From: Oceanihabitans gracilariae
GTDB taxonomy: Bacteria > Bacteroidota > Bacteroidia > Flavobacteriales > Flavobacteriaceae
Direction of reading: 5' to 3'
Length of the DNA stretch: 64,000 nt
Assembly (NCBI RefSeq): GCF_042684485.1
Contig: NZ_JBHULM010000007.1
Span: forward strand, 372,001 to 436,000
Under the pieces are notes generated by a model. It was not told where the DNA came from, searched no databases, and saw only the letters and a list, made by a program, of their open reading frames with translations. Positions 1 to 8,980 of the stretch are shown piece by piece; the first letter of the stretch is position 1; the number at the start of each line of letters is the position of its first letter. The position numbers were made by a program, and so were the translations under genes.

Positions 1-1
1 T

Positions 2-52
2 AGTAAAAAAGAAGGACTTGGTGGTTTACTAGGTGGACTTTTTGGTAAATAA
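2..52 (+). CDS. 3' end of an unidentified gene (partial)
   Basis: Only the last 16 codons and a TAA stop are in the window. The visible C-terminus reads SKKEGLGGLLGGLFGK, a Gly/Leu-rich tail ending in lysine. This is too little to assign a family. A clean intrinsic terminator follows about 30 bases later, which supports that this is a real gene end rather than a chance open frame. Confidence 0.5.
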   Translation, partial: SKKEGLGGLLGGLFGK

Positions 53-80
53 TAACATATTTACATATATTTTAACTTAA

Positions 81-108
81 AAGCCAAACGAAAGTTTGGC
101 TTTTTTTT
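81..108 (+). terminator. Intrinsic terminator after the upstream partial gene
   Basis: A 9-bp perfect stem (AAGCCAAAC / GTTTGGCTT) with a GAAA loop is followed by a run of T. It separates the truncated upstream gene from the lipoprotein gene at 134. Confidence 0.85.
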
Positions 109-133
109 GTATTTTTAAGTACATAACTTTAAA

Positions 134-565
134 ATGAAATCCTTTATATACATATTATTTGTTTGTACCTTATTAGTTGCTTGTAATACAACTAGAAATA
201 AAAACGTGGTAGAAAAAACAAATACAACTATAGATAATGACACCATAAAGATTAGTAATGAAGCATTAGAGTATGAAGTTATTATTATTGAACCTGGTTT
301 TAATACTTGGTTGGCAACTACAGCAAAACAAGAAGGTTATTATTCGCAAAGCTATTTAGAAAACAGAAACATACAATTTGTAAATGCATGGAATACAAGA
401 GTGCTTAATCCTAGTTTGTATGATCCTAATCTTTATGAAATGCCAATTAATTACCAATATGGTATAGATTATGGCTATGATGTAAATTATAAAATCTACA
501 ACTACTTTATATTCTTTCAACAAAAATACAAACAACAATTAACAAGTTTTATTCCTAGAAATTAA
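134..565 (+). CDS. DUF6146-like lipoprotein
   Basis: This 143-residue protein starts with a lipoprotein signal: a short basic N-terminus, a hydrophobic stretch and the lipobox LVAC with the acylated cysteine at residue 17. The mature part contains YEVIIIEPGFNTWL, YYSQSYLENRN and a Tyr/Asn-rich C-terminal half (INYQYGIDYGYDVNYKIYNYF). From memory this pattern matches the small Bacteroidota lipoprotein family DUF6146, whose function is unknown. It probably sits in the outer membrane or periplasm. It follows a terminator and precedes a separately promoted small membrane protein. Confidence 0.7.
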   Translation: MKSFIYILFVCTLLVACNTTRNKNVVEKTNTTIDNDTIKISNEALEYEVIIIEPGFNTWLATTAKQEGYYSQSYLENRNIQFVNAWNTRVLNPSLYDPNLYEMPINYQYGIDYGYDVNYKIYNYFIFFQQKYKQQLTSFIPRN

Positions 566-576
566 ACTCTGTTCTT

Positions 577-584
577 TACTTTTG
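577..584 (+). promoter_or_regulatory. Flavobacterial -7 promoter element
   Basis: TACTTTTG fits the Bacteroidota -7 consensus TAnnTTTG. No clear TTG -33 element is seen upstream. Its position means that the first ATG of the next open frame (586) would lie at or before the transcription start, so the second ATG at 601 is the better start. Confidence 0.5.
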
Positions 585-600
585 CATGGAAATTAAATGC

Positions 601-1095
601 ATGGAAAAATTTAAACAACGTTGGGAAATTCAAAAAAATTGGCAATTACTATTTCCTATTCTTGGTGTATTAGTAACCTTTTATTCCTGTTATAGACTTT
701 TAAATAGATTTGCTGAAGATCTTCATCTTGGTTTTAAAATTGTTTTAACTTTCCTTTTCTCCTATTTATTAATTCGCTTCTTTTTATTCCTTTTTAAAAA
801 ATTAGAAAATAAATGGAAAGTAACCTATAAATGGGAAATGATTGTAATATTCATGGTATTTGCAATTACAGGTTCTTCTTCTCTATTTGTAGGAAGACCT
901 TTAATGAAATGGATAGGAATTACTAAAGAAAACTTAAATATTACTGTTTATTGGATTCTTTATATTATCATTGGGCTTATTTTTTATCAACTACTATTAG
1001 TTACATTTGGTTGGCTGTTTGGACAACATAAATTCTTTTGGGAATTTGAAAAGAAAATGCTAAGACGATTTGGTTTAGGTAGATTTTTACAATAA
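601..1095 (+). CDS. DUF6787-like small membrane protein
   Basis: This protein of 164 residues has about four hydrophobic segments interleaved with basic, Trp-rich stretches (KQRWEIQKNWQL at the N-terminus, KWEMIVIFMVFAITGSSSLFVGRPL in the middle). From memory the motifs ITGSSS and VGRPL and the opening KFKQRW match the Bacteroidota family DUF6787, an inner-membrane family without known function. The open frame extends to an ATG at 586, but a -7 promoter element ends at 584 and family members start at the MEKFKQRW position, so 601 was chosen. The stop codon abuts the ATG of the next gene, so the two are likely co-transcribed. Confidence 0.65.
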   Translation: MEKFKQRWEIQKNWQLLFPILGVLVTFYSCYRLLNRFAEDLHLGFKIVLTFLFSYLLIRFFLFLFKKLENKWKVTYKWEMIVIFMVFAITGSSSLFVGRPLMKWIGITKENLNITVYWILYIIIGLIFYQLLLVTFGWLFGQHKFFWEFEKKMLRRFGLGRFLQ

Positions 1096-1431
1096 ATGAA
1101 ACACATTCAAGAACATATCCTTTTTAAATGTGTAACTATAATTCTACTAGTTACACTACTTACACCTAGTATGGTGAAGGCTGGACACGTTTTTGAAAAC
1201 CATAAACACGATGTTTGTACAGATAAAATAAGTCAAACACATCTACATACTTTAGATTTAGACTGCGAGTTTTACAAGTTTAAACTAAATACCCAATACC
1301 ACACCGTTTTAAATAATTTTAGAATAGTAACCACAGAAAACTATTCTAAAATAAACAATACATATTATTACTTTTTTAATAATCATCAGCAAGCATCGTT
1401 TTCTCTTAGAGGTCCTCCCTATTTTGTTTAA
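1096..1431 (+). CDS. Small exported His-rich protein next to a TonB receptor
   Basis: The protein has 111 residues. A hydrophobic segment (about 12-28) ending in VKAG looks like a cleavable signal peptide. The mature part begins with a His-rich stretch (HVFENHKHD, QTHLHTLDLDCEFYKF), with cysteines at 41 and 57, and ends in SLRGPPYFV. It starts right after the stop of the preceding gene and lies 32 bases before a TonB-dependent receptor. I do not recognise a named family. The His/Asp/Cys content and the neighbours suggest metal handling in the periplasm, such as handing zinc or copper to or from the receptor; this is inference. Confidence 0.6.
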   Translation: MKHIQEHILFKCVTIILLVTLLTPSMVKAGHVFENHKHDVCTDKISQTHLHTLDLDCEFYKFKLNTQYHTVLNNFRIVTTENYSKINNTYYYFFNNHQQASFSLRGPPYFV

Positions 1432-1463
1432 AAAGAAGTATTTTTTAAACTAATTATTTTACA

Positions 1464-3863
1464 ATGAAATATTATATAATGATTTTGTGCTGCTGTGTTT
1501 TCAGTTGGTCACATAGTCAAAATTGTAACTCCAATTTTTCTGGAGAAGTACATGATTTTCATGATGGCACTCCTATTTCTAATGCTGTCATTTATATCGA
1601 AAACATAAATAAATATACTACAACAGATGTTGATGGTAAATTTTCTGTAGAGTCTCTTTGCAATACAGTAATCACTATTGAAGTTTCTCATCTTGCATGC
1701 GAAACCAAAAGATTAGAGGTTAAAATTGAAGGAGATACCTATTTAGAAATAAACCTAGAGCATCATATAGAAGAGTTAAGCGAAGTGAAGGTTAATGCTG
1801 TATCTAGCACTAAAATAACCAAAACTTCTCAAGAAACTATTCTAAAATCTGAAACCATTGATCGTTTTAGCTCTCTTAATTTAGGAGATGCATTAAAGCA
1901 AGTAAGTGGTGTATCTTCTATTAATACAGGAAGTACTATTGTAAAACCTGTTATTAATGGACTGCATAGTAGTAGAATTATTGTAATGACAAATGGAGTA
2001 AGGCTTCAAGACCAAGAATGGGGAATTGAGCATGCTCCAAATATCGATTTAAATACAGCAGGAAGTATTAATGTTATAAAAGGTGCCAATGCGCTAGCTT
2101 ATGGTGGAGACGCTATTGGTGGTGTTATTGTATTAAAACCTTCAAAAATTAGTTTAAAAGATTCCCTTTACGGAAAAACAATACTTAGTGGCCATACCAA
2201 TGGTAGAGGTTTTAATTTAAATACCTCGTTAACTAAAACATACAAAAAAGGCTGGTATGTTGGCGCGCAAGCATCTATGAAACGTTTTGGAGATTATGAA
2301 GCTCCTGATTATAATTTAACCAATACAGGATTAAATTCTAAAGGATTCTCTATTAATGGAGGCTTTAAAACTTTTGAAAAAGGTTTTAATGTTTATTATA
2401 GTTATTTAGATAATGAAATTGCAATTTTAAGAGCTTCACACATAGGAAACATAGAAGATTTAGTAAATGCTATTAATAGTCCAGAACCATTAGTAATTAA
2501 TGATTTTAGTTATGATATTGATGCACCTAAACAAGATGTAACGCATCATGTTTTTAAAACCGAATTTTATAAACGTTTTAAAAAGTTTGGTCGTTTAGAT
2601 GTACAATATGATTACCAAAACAACCATCGTTATGAATATGATGTTCGTGTAGGCGATGATAAAGATAAACCTGCAATAGACTTAACATTAAAAACGCACA
2701 CTTTAAAAACAAGTGTAAAGCTAGATGCTAAAAGCAATTTTACGTTTAGATTTGGTGTTAATGCTGGATATCAAAACAATTTTGCAAATCCAGATACTGG
2801 TGTTAGACGTTTAATTCCTGATTATGATAAATATGATTTTGGCGCTTTTGTTATTTCTGATTTAAGAATAAATAACAACATTAATATAGATTTTGGTGTA
2901 CGTTATGATTATAACCAAATTGATGCTAAGAAATTTTATTTAACTAGTCGTTGGGAAGAACGTGGTTATGATGTGGATTTTAGTGATATTGTTATAGAAG
3001 ATTTAGATACACAATTACTAACAAATCCTAAATTTGAATATCATAATATATCTGCTTCTACTGGAGTTTCGTTTAAAATAAATGATAAAAACAGTATCCT
3101 TTTAAATTATGGTTTATCGAATAGAGCTCCTAATCCATCCGAATTGTTTAGCGATGGTTTACATCATTCTGCTGCAAGAATTGAATTAGGTGACTTACGT
3201 ATGAAAAAAGAAACTTCTAATAGAGTTTCTGCTACGTATAACTATCAAAACTCAAGACTTTCATTAAGTGCAGAAGCTTTTTATAATCATATTAACGACT
3301 ATATTTTTATAGAACCAACAGGAACAGAACAAACCAATCGAGGTGCTTTTCCGGTTTGGAGTTACAACCAAACAAATGCTGCTTTATACGGATTAGATCT
3401 AACTGCCAATTATACGATTAACACACATTGGTTTTTTAAAAATAAATCGTCTTATATAAAAGGAAACGATTTAAGCCAAAACGAAGACTTAATAGATATT
3501 CCATCTATGAAGACGGTTAATATACTTGGTTATTCTAATAAGAAATGGCTACATTTTAATACCGAATTACAAAGTGAGTTGGTATTTCGTCAAAACGATT
3601 ATCCTAATAATAATTTTGAAGTATATATACCAACAACAGAAGAAACGGTAGAAGTAGATATAAGTACTACTCCTCCAACCTATCACTTATTACATTTACA
3701 AAGTGATATTACATTGAATTTATCTGAAAAAACAGATTTAAACATTGGTCTTAATATCACCAATATTTTTAATACAAATTACCGAGAAAACCTGAATAGA
3801 TTACGATATTTTGCTGATGATCTAGGAAGAAATATTATGTTACAATTAAAATTAAATTATTAA
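1464..3863 (+). CDS. TonB-dependent outer-membrane receptor
   Basis: 799 residues. An N-terminal signal is followed by a carboxypeptidase-regulatory-like beta domain (about 22-100, with DGTPISNAVIYIEN and TTTDVDGKFSVES), a plug domain (about 110-226, with SLNLGDALKQVSGV, NGVRLQDQEWGIEH and YGGDAIGGVIVL) and a beta-barrel ending in LQLKLNY, with a terminal aromatic residue as usual for outer-membrane barrels. It lacks the SusC-type signature region, so it is a metal, siderophore or vitamin type receptor rather than a glycan importer. The plug with NGLHSSRIIVMTNGVR resembles ZnuD-like zinc receptors. It sits between a His-rich exported protein and a surface lipoprotein, probably one operon. Confidence 0.85.
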   Translation: MKYYIMILCCCVFSWSHSQNCNSNFSGEVHDFHDGTPISNAVIYIENINKYTTTDVDGKFSVESLCNTVITIEVSHLACETKRLEVKIEGDTYLEINLEHHIEELSEVKVNAVSSTKITKTSQETILKSETIDRFSSLNLGDALKQVSGVSSINTGSTIVKPVINGLHSSRIIVMTNGVRLQDQEWGIEHAPNIDLNTAGSINVIKGANALAYGGDAIGGVIVLKPSKISLKDSLYGKTILSGHTNGRGFNLNTSLTKTYKKGWYVGAQASMKRFGDYEAPDYNLTNTGLNSKGFSINGGFKTFEKGFNVYYSYLDNEIAILRASHIGNIEDLVNAINSPEPLVINDFSYDIDAPKQDVTHHVFKTEFYKRFKKFGRLDVQYDYQNNHRYEYDVRVGDDKDKPAIDLTLKTHTLKTSVKLDAKSNFTFRFGVNAGYQNNFANPDTGVRRLIPDYDKYDFGAFVISDLRINNNINIDFGVRYDYNQIDAKKFYLTSRWEERGYDVDFSDIVIEDLDTQLLTNPKFEYHNISASTGVSFKINDKNSILLNYGLSNRAPNPSELFSDGLHHSAARIELGDLRMKKETSNRVSATYNYQNSRLSLSAEAFYNHINDYIFIEPTGTEQTNRGAFPVWSYNQTNAALYGLDLTANYTINTHWFFKNKSSYIKGNDLSQNEDLIDIPSMKTVNILGYSNKKWLHFNTELQSELVFRQNDYPNNNFEVYIPTTEETVEVDISTTPPTYHLLHLQSDITLNLSEKTDLNIGLNITNIFNTNYRENLNRLRYFADDLGRNIMLQLKLNY

Positions 3864-3884
3864 CGAATTCAAAAAAAACAAAAA

Positions 3885-4454
3885 ATGAAAACATTAAAAA
3901 ACACATTATTTTTAGTATTAGCAACTGTTGTATTCTCAGCATGTTCAAGTGATGATGACAATCCTGTACCTGTAAACGAAGAAGAAGTAATTACTACATT
4001 AACTGCTACATTAACTCCTGTTGGAGGTGGTGCATCTATTACCTTACAATCACAAGATTTAGATGGTGATGGTCCTAATGTTCCAGTAATTACTGTTTCA
4101 TCTCCTTTAGCTGTTAACACAACGTATAACGGAAGTTTAGAGTTATTAAACGAAACAGAATCTCCTGCAGAGTCTATTAATGAAGAAATTGAAGAAGAAG
4201 ATGATGAGCACCAATTTTTCTTTCAAGCATCTAATGCCATAGCTACTTTTACTTATGTAGATTTTGACGAAAACGGTAATCCTGTAGGATTAGAGTTTAC
4301 TGCTACTACTGCAGCTACAGCTGGTTCTGGAAACATTACTATTACTTTACGTCATGAACCTAGTAAAGATGCTACTGGAGTAAGTGATGGAGATATTACT
4401 AATGCTGGTGGAGAAACAGATATTCAAGCCGTTTTTCCTGTTACATTACAGTAA
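3885..4454 (+). CDS. Surface lipoprotein partner of the TonB receptor
   Basis: 189 residues. The lipobox FSAC places the acylated cysteine at residue 20 and it is followed by SSDDDN; acidic residues directly after the cysteine are the known export signal that sends Bacteroidota lipoproteins to the cell surface. The rest is a Thr/Val-rich beta protein with an acidic loop (EEIEEEDDEHQFFFQ, about 101-114) holding a single His, and DLDGDGPNVPV, a calcium-loop-like stretch. It lies 21 bases behind the receptor and in front of a strong terminator. It is probably the receptor's substrate-capturing partner. I recall related proteins labelled type 1 periplasmic binding fold superfamily, but their function is not known. 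Confidence 0.65.
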   Translation: MKTLKNTLFLVLATVVFSACSSDDDNPVPVNEEEVITTLTATLTPVGGGASITLQSQDLDGDGPNVPVITVSSPLAVNTTYNGSLELLNETESPAESINEEIEEEDDEHQFFFQASNAIATFTYVDFDENGNPVGLEFTATTAATAGSGNITITLRHEPSKDATGVSDGDITNAGGETDIQAVFPVTLQ

Positions 4455-4474
4455 TTTTTAGCTTTTTAAATAAA

Positions 4475-4507
4475 AAAATCCCTTCCATGTATTTTGGAAG
4501 GGATTTT
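4475..4507. terminator. Bidirectional intrinsic terminator
   Basis: A perfect 12-bp stem (AAAATCCCTTCC / GGAAGGGATTTT) with a 9-base loop and A/T runs on both sides lies between convergent genes, so it can end both transcripts. Confidence 0.85.
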
Positions 4508-4549
4508 ATATTTTACACTACTTCTTTTCTAATATATTATCTTTTAATC

Positions 4550-4825
4550 TTATTCTGCATCCACATCCATAATAGTTTCTTCTGCTTTATTCTTTTTAAA
4601 AACATAAGTATATAACCACATAATGGTAAAAGTTGGTATAAAATCTAATCCAGGAATTGCTTCTTCAATAAAAGTAATAATACCTGCAATTTTTCCTATT
4701 TCACCTTTATACATTCTTGTCATAATATAACCCGAAAGTGGTGCCCAAACAATATCTATAAAAGGAATTAACCCAATAGCATCTAACAAGATACTTAAGG
4801 CTAATAGTTTGTATTTGTTTTTCAT
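4550..4825 (-). CDS. Small membrane protein, unknown function
   Basis: From the ATG at 4825 the protein has 91 residues: a basic start (MKNKYKLLALSILLDAIG), two or three hydrophobic segments (LIPFIDIVWAPLSG, AIPGLDFIPTFTIMWLYTYVF) and an acidic tail (AEETIMDVDAE). The pattern of small inner-membrane proteins with a PFIDxVWAPLSG motif is common in Bacteroidota but I know of no function. The frame stays open to a TTG at 4867, but that codon lies inside the folE terminator hairpin, so the ATG at 4825 is the better start (an ATG at 4837 is also possible). Confidence 0.6.
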   Translation of the reverse strand: MKNKYKLLALSILLDAIGLIPFIDIVWAPLSGYIMTRMYKGEIGKIAGIITFIEEAIPGLDFIPTFTIMWLYTYVFKKNKAEETIMDVDAE

Positions 4826-4851
4826 ATGTAAATTCATTGTAATTATAATAA

Positions 4852-4882
4852 ACAAAAAAAGTGCCAAGATTAACTGACACTT
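4852..4882 (-). terminator. Intrinsic terminator of folE
   Basis: On the minus strand an 8-bp stem (AAGTGTCA / TGGCACTT, one G-U pair) with an 8-base loop is followed by a run of T. It comes about 40 bases after the folE stop and just upstream of the small membrane protein gene, which must therefore be transcribed by read-through or its own promoter. Confidence 0.7.
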
Positions 4883-4922
4883 TATAAGTATATATTTTTA
4901 CTAAATGTTACATTATAAGCAC

Positions 4923-5519
4923 TTAAGAAAGTGAAGTGCTAATTAATTTTAAAAACTCATTTCTTGTTTCAATTTTTTCAAATTGACCTCTAAAACCTGA
5001 AGTTGTAGTAACAGAATTTTGTTTTTGTACACCACGCATCATCATACACATATGTGATGCTTCAATAACCACAGCAACACCTTCTGGTTGTAAAGTATCA
5101 TTAATACAATCTAATATTTGGTGTGTTAAACGTTCTTGAACTTGTAATCGTCTTGCAAAAACATCTACTATTCTTGGTAATTTACTTAAACCTACAATTT
5201 GTCCGTTAGGTATATATGCAATATGTGCTTTTCCAAAAAACGGAAGCAAATGGTGTTCGCATAAAGAGTATAATTCTATATCTTTTACAATTACCATATC
5301 CTTGTAATCTTCTTTAAACATGGCACTTTTAAGTATTTCCTCAGGATCTTGCTCATAGCCTTGTGTTAAAAATTGCATGGCTTTAGCTGCACGTTCTGGA
5401 GTTTTAACCAAACCATCACGTGTAGTATCTTCTCCTAAATCTTCAATAATATTTTTATATTGATCTTTTATACCTTCCGTTACCTGGATACTATATTCTT
5501 CAAATTGTTTGTATGGCAT
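4923..5519 (-). CDS. folE: GTP cyclohydrolase I
   Basis: 198 residues, the normal length for a FolE-type (GTP cyclohydrolase IA) enzyme, which converts GTP to dihydroneopterin triphosphate, the first step toward tetrahydrofolate and tetrahydrobiopterin. The zinc ligands are present in SLCEHHLLP (C87, H90) and in SHMCMMMRG (C158), and the family stretches GLSKLPRIVDVFARRLQVQERLT and TTTSGFRGQF are intact. It is a cytoplasmic enzyme. The gene stands alone on the minus strand with its own terminator. Assignment is near certain. Confidence 0.97.
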   Translation of the reverse strand: MPYKQFEEYSIQVTEGIKDQYKNIIEDLGEDTTRDGLVKTPERAAKAMQFLTQGYEQDPEEILKSAMFKEDYKDMVIVKDIELYSLCEHHLLPFFGKAHIAYIPNGQIVGLSKLPRIVDVFARRLQVQERLTHQILDCINDTLQPEGVAVVIEASHMCMMMRGVQKQNSVTTTSGFRGQFEKIETRNEFLKLISTSLS

Positions 5520-5742
5520 TTTCTATAAATTATATGTGTAAAAATAAGCAAAATATATCAGTCGAAAGTATACTAGATACATAACGTTACTATTAATATA
5601 TTCTAAATTTTCAAACAGTTAATTATCGTATTATCAATAAAATAGTGCTAAAAATTTATTATCTTAAAAAGATATACCAATATTACTGTAACAATTTTTA
5701 TTTTTTAATGTCTTTTAAGTATTCATCAAAACTAAAAAACAA

Positions 5743-8172
5743 ATGAGACATTTATTCTTTTTACTGCTCTTTGTAATAACCTCTATTACACTGCAAGCAC
5801 AAGAAAAAAAGTCATTACACATAAAACGCACCAACCAAGCACCTAAAATTGATGCTATTCTAGATGATGCTGCTTGGCAAAATGCCGAAATTGCTAGTAA
5901 TTTTATTCAGTTTAGACCAGATGTTGGTAAAACCGAAAAAGAACATCAAAAAACAGAAGTAAAAGTTACTTATAACGATAATGCTATCTTTTTTTCAGCC
6001 TATTTACATGATAAGCCAGAAGCTATTATTAAACAGTTTTCGCAACGTGATAATTTTGGGGTTTCCGATTTCTTCGGAATTATTTTAAACCCTAATAATG
6101 ATGCTCAAAATGATGTAGAATTTTTTATTTTTCCTACAGGAAATCAAGCAGATGCTATTGCAAATCCTACCATAGGTGAAGATTTTGGATGGAATGCTGT
6201 TTGGGAATCTGCTACCAAAATTGTGGACGATGGTTGGATTGTTGAAGTTAAAATACCATATTCTACTTTGCGTTTTTCTAATCAAAACGTGCAAACTTGG
6301 GGATTGCAATTTCACAGAAGGTTTAGAACAGACAACTCACAATATACCTGGAATCCTTTAGACGTTACCAAAGGGTATATTGGTTTATATCATGGTGAAC
6401 TTAAAGGTATAGAAAACATTACACCTCCTACTCGATTAAGTTTTTATCCTTTTGCTTCTGCAACCTATAACACCAACAACAGTCCTGATTATGGTGTTGG
6501 TATGGATGTGAAATACGGAATTAGCGAAAACTTTACTCTAGATGCTACTTTAATTCCAGATTTTAGCCAAGCAGGTTTTGATGATGTACAACTTAATTTA
6601 GGTCCTTTTGAGCAGCAATTTTCTGAGCAAAGACAGTTCTTTACAGAAGGTGTCGATCTGTTTTCTAAAGGAAACCTTTTTTATTCTAGAAGGATTGGTA
6701 GCCAACCTGTTGGTAAAGTAACATTAAATGAAAATGAAGAATTTGTTGATTATCCAGAAAAAGTAAACATGCTTAATGCTATTAAAATTTCTGGTAGAAC
6801 AAAAAACGGTTTAGGTATAGGTGTATTTAATGCTATTACTGAAAAAACCAAAGCACAAATAAAAGATGATGTTACCAATGCAACACGCGATGCTGTTGTA
6901 GAACCTTTAGCTAATTATAACATTCTAGTAGTAGACCAACAGTTTAACAAAAATTCATCTGTTAGCTTAATAAACACCAATGTTTTAAGAAATGGACATG
7001 CAAGAGATGCTAATGTAACAGGGCTACTTTTAGATCTGGTAAATAAAAAAAATACCTATGGTTTTAGTACACAATTAAAAAGAAGTGATCTTAATTTAAT
7101 AGACGATAGCAATCAAGTTGGATATAGCTCTAATATTGGTTTCGGAAAAATAAGTGGTAAATATCGTTTCTATTTTGAACATGAAGCCGTAGATAAATCT
7201 TATGATATTAATGACATGGGAATTCTCTTTAGAAACAATTACAGTGATTTTTATGCCAACGGAAGCTATAGAATTTTTGAGCCTACAAAAACACTAAACG
7301 ATTTTTATTTATACCTTAATGCGAATGTAAGCTACCTTTTTAAACCACATATATACACTGGTAAAAATTTTAATGTAAACTTTAACGGAACCTTTAAAAA
7401 GAACTTATTGAGCTTTGGTGGTTATGCTGCTGTGCAACCAGGAAAACAATATGACTACTTTGGTCCTAGAGCAGAAAACCGTTACTTTATTACAGAAGAT
7501 TGGCTAAATATTAACGGTTGGATTTCTTCTAACTACAACAAAACACTAGCTTTAGATGCAAATGCTGGTTACGAAACACTTTTTGAAAACGGAAGAGATT
7601 ATAACAGTTATTGGTTTGAGTTAGAGCCTAGATTAAAATTAGGAGATCGATTTTTAATGCAATATTCTTTTGAATATGATATTGAAAAAAAAGAACGTGG
7701 TTATGTAGAAACATTAGATAACGATGCCATTATTTATGGCCAACGTGACCAAGTTACTATTGAAAATAGCATTTCTGGAAGCTATAACTTTAACTCTTTT
7801 CATGCTTTAAACTTAACCTTTAGAAACTATTGGAGTACTGTTACCTATGAAGATGATTTATATGAATTACAAGAAAATGGTAGACTAAACCAAGATGCTG
7901 GTTATACTAAAGAAGATGTAGATAATCCTGATGTTAATTTTAATACGTGGAATCTTGACCTTTCTTACACCTGGCAATTTGCTCCAGGAAGTCAATTAAC
8001 AGCATTATACAGAAACCAATTGCTAAACTACTCTAACGCATCAAAAGAAGATTATTTTTCTAGTTTAGACGAGTTATTTAAAGAAGATATTAACCATACT
8101 TTTTCTATTAGAATGGTGTATTTTATAGATTATAACAACCTAAAAAACATCTTTTCATCTAAAAACATTTAA
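5743..8172 (+). CDS. DUF5916 outer-membrane protein with N-terminal CBM9-like domain
   Basis: 809 residues. A signal peptide (MRHLFFLLLFVITSITLQAQ) precedes a family-9 carbohydrate-binding-like domain (about 30-225, with IDAILDDAAW, VKVTYNDNAIFFSAYLHD, FGIILNP and VEVKIPYSTLRF) and a long C-terminal beta-rich part of the DUF5916 type, probably an outer-membrane barrel (EQQFSEQRQFFTEGVDLF is characteristic). DUF5916 proteins are common in Bacteroidota; their role is not established, though the sugar-binding-like domain hints at glycan or surface functions. About 220 bases of gene-free sequence separate it from folE, and a LolD-like ATPase follows 51 bases downstream. Confidence 0.85.
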   Translation: MRHLFFLLLFVITSITLQAQEKKSLHIKRTNQAPKIDAILDDAAWQNAEIASNFIQFRPDVGKTEKEHQKTEVKVTYNDNAIFFSAYLHDKPEAIIKQFSQRDNFGVSDFFGIILNPNNDAQNDVEFFIFPTGNQADAIANPTIGEDFGWNAVWESATKIVDDGWIVEVKIPYSTLRFSNQNVQTWGLQFHRRFRTDNSQYTWNPLDVTKGYIGLYHGELKGIENITPPTRLSFYPFASATYNTNNSPDYGVGMDVKYGISENFTLDATLIPDFSQAGFDDVQLNLGPFEQQFSEQRQFFTEGVDLFSKGNLFYSRRIGSQPVGKVTLNENEEFVDYPEKVNMLNAIKISGRTKNGLGIGVFNAITEKTKAQIKDDVTNATRDAVVEPLANYNILVVDQQFNKNSSVSLINTNVLRNGHARDANVTGLLLDLVNKKNTYGFSTQLKRSDLNLIDDSNQVGYSSNIGFGKISGKYRFYFEHEAVDKSYDINDMGILFRNNYSDFYANGSYRIFEPTKTLNDFYLYLNANVSYLFKPHIYTGKNFNVNFNGTFKKNLLSFGGYAAVQPGKQYDYFGPRAENRYFITEDWLNINGWISSNYNKTLALDANAGYETLFENGRDYNSYWFELEPRLKLGDRFLMQYSFEYDIEKKERGYVETLDNDAIIYGQRDQVTIENSISGSYNFNSFHALNLTFRNYWSTVTYEDDLYELQENGRLNQDAGYTKEDVDNPDVNFNTWNLDLSYTWQFAPGSQLTALYRNQLLNYSNASKEDYFSSLDELFKEDINHTFSIRMVYFIDYNNLKNIFSSKNI

Positions 8173-8223
8173 AGTTGCTGAATTAAGCATAAAGTAGTAC
8201 TTTCATTGCTTGATAAATAAACA

Positions 8224-8892
8224 ATGATTCAAGCAAAAAACATACATAAATATTACGAAGATTTACACGTATTAAAAGGTGTGAATTTACATATTAAAAA
8301 AGGAGAAATTGTTTCTATTGTTGGTGCTTCAGGAGCAGGAAAAACAACACTTTTGCAAATTCTTGGTACGCTTGATAAAGCTTCTAAAAAAGAAGAGACT
8401 AGCTTTAAAATAAAAGGAACAAATATACCTTTATTAAGCGATAAGGCTTTGGCTAAATTTAGAAATGAAAACATAGGTTTTATCTTTCAGTTTCATCAAT
8501 TATTACCAGAATTTACCGCTTTAGAAAACGTTTGTATTCCTGCTTTTATAAAAGGTACAAAACCTGCAGAAGCAGAAAAACGTGCCAAAGAACTTTTAGC
8601 CTTTTTAGGCTTATCACATAGACACAAACACAAACCTAATGAACTTTCTGGAGGAGAGCAACAACGTGTTGCTGTTGCAAGGGCTTTAATTAATAATCCA
8701 GATTTAATTTTTGCAGATGAACCTTCAGGAAATCTAGACAGTGCTTCTGCCGAAAACCTTCATAATTTATTTTTTAAATTACGTGATGAGTTTGGGCAAA
8801 CCTTTGTTATTGTAACACATAACGAAGAACTTGCGGATATGGCAGACCGTAAACTTACCATGGTTGACGGAAAAATTGTTGGTAGTGAATAG
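8224..8892 (+). CDS. lolD: ABC transporter ATPase, LolD-like
   Basis: 222 residues with all nucleotide-binding motifs: Walker A GASGAGKTT (34-42), a Q-loop in IFQFHQLLPEFTALENV, signature LSGGEQQR (141-148), Walker B LIFADEP (161-167) and the switch histidine in VTHNEE (199). The MacB/LolD subfamily is indicated by FQFHQLLPEFTALENV and the short size. In LolCDE this subunit drives release of lipoproteins from the inner membrane. No LolC/E permease lies beside it here, as is usual for Bacteroidota, so the partner must be elsewhere. Confidence 0.88.
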   Translation: MIQAKNIHKYYEDLHVLKGVNLHIKKGEIVSIVGASGAGKTTLLQILGTLDKASKKEETSFKIKGTNIPLLSDKALAKFRNENIGFIFQFHQLLPEFTALENVCIPAFIKGTKPAEAEKRAKELLAFLGLSHRHKHKPNELSGGEQQRVAVARALINNPDLIFADEPSGNLDSASAENLHNLFFKLRDEFGQTFVIVTHNEELADMADRKLTMVDGKIVGSE

Positions 8893-8980
8893 TTTGCAAC
8901 TTAATATACTACTAAGCGTGTAGAAGTCTCTTTTTTAATTAAAATTTGTTTTTTTTATAATTTGAAATTATATAAAACCT

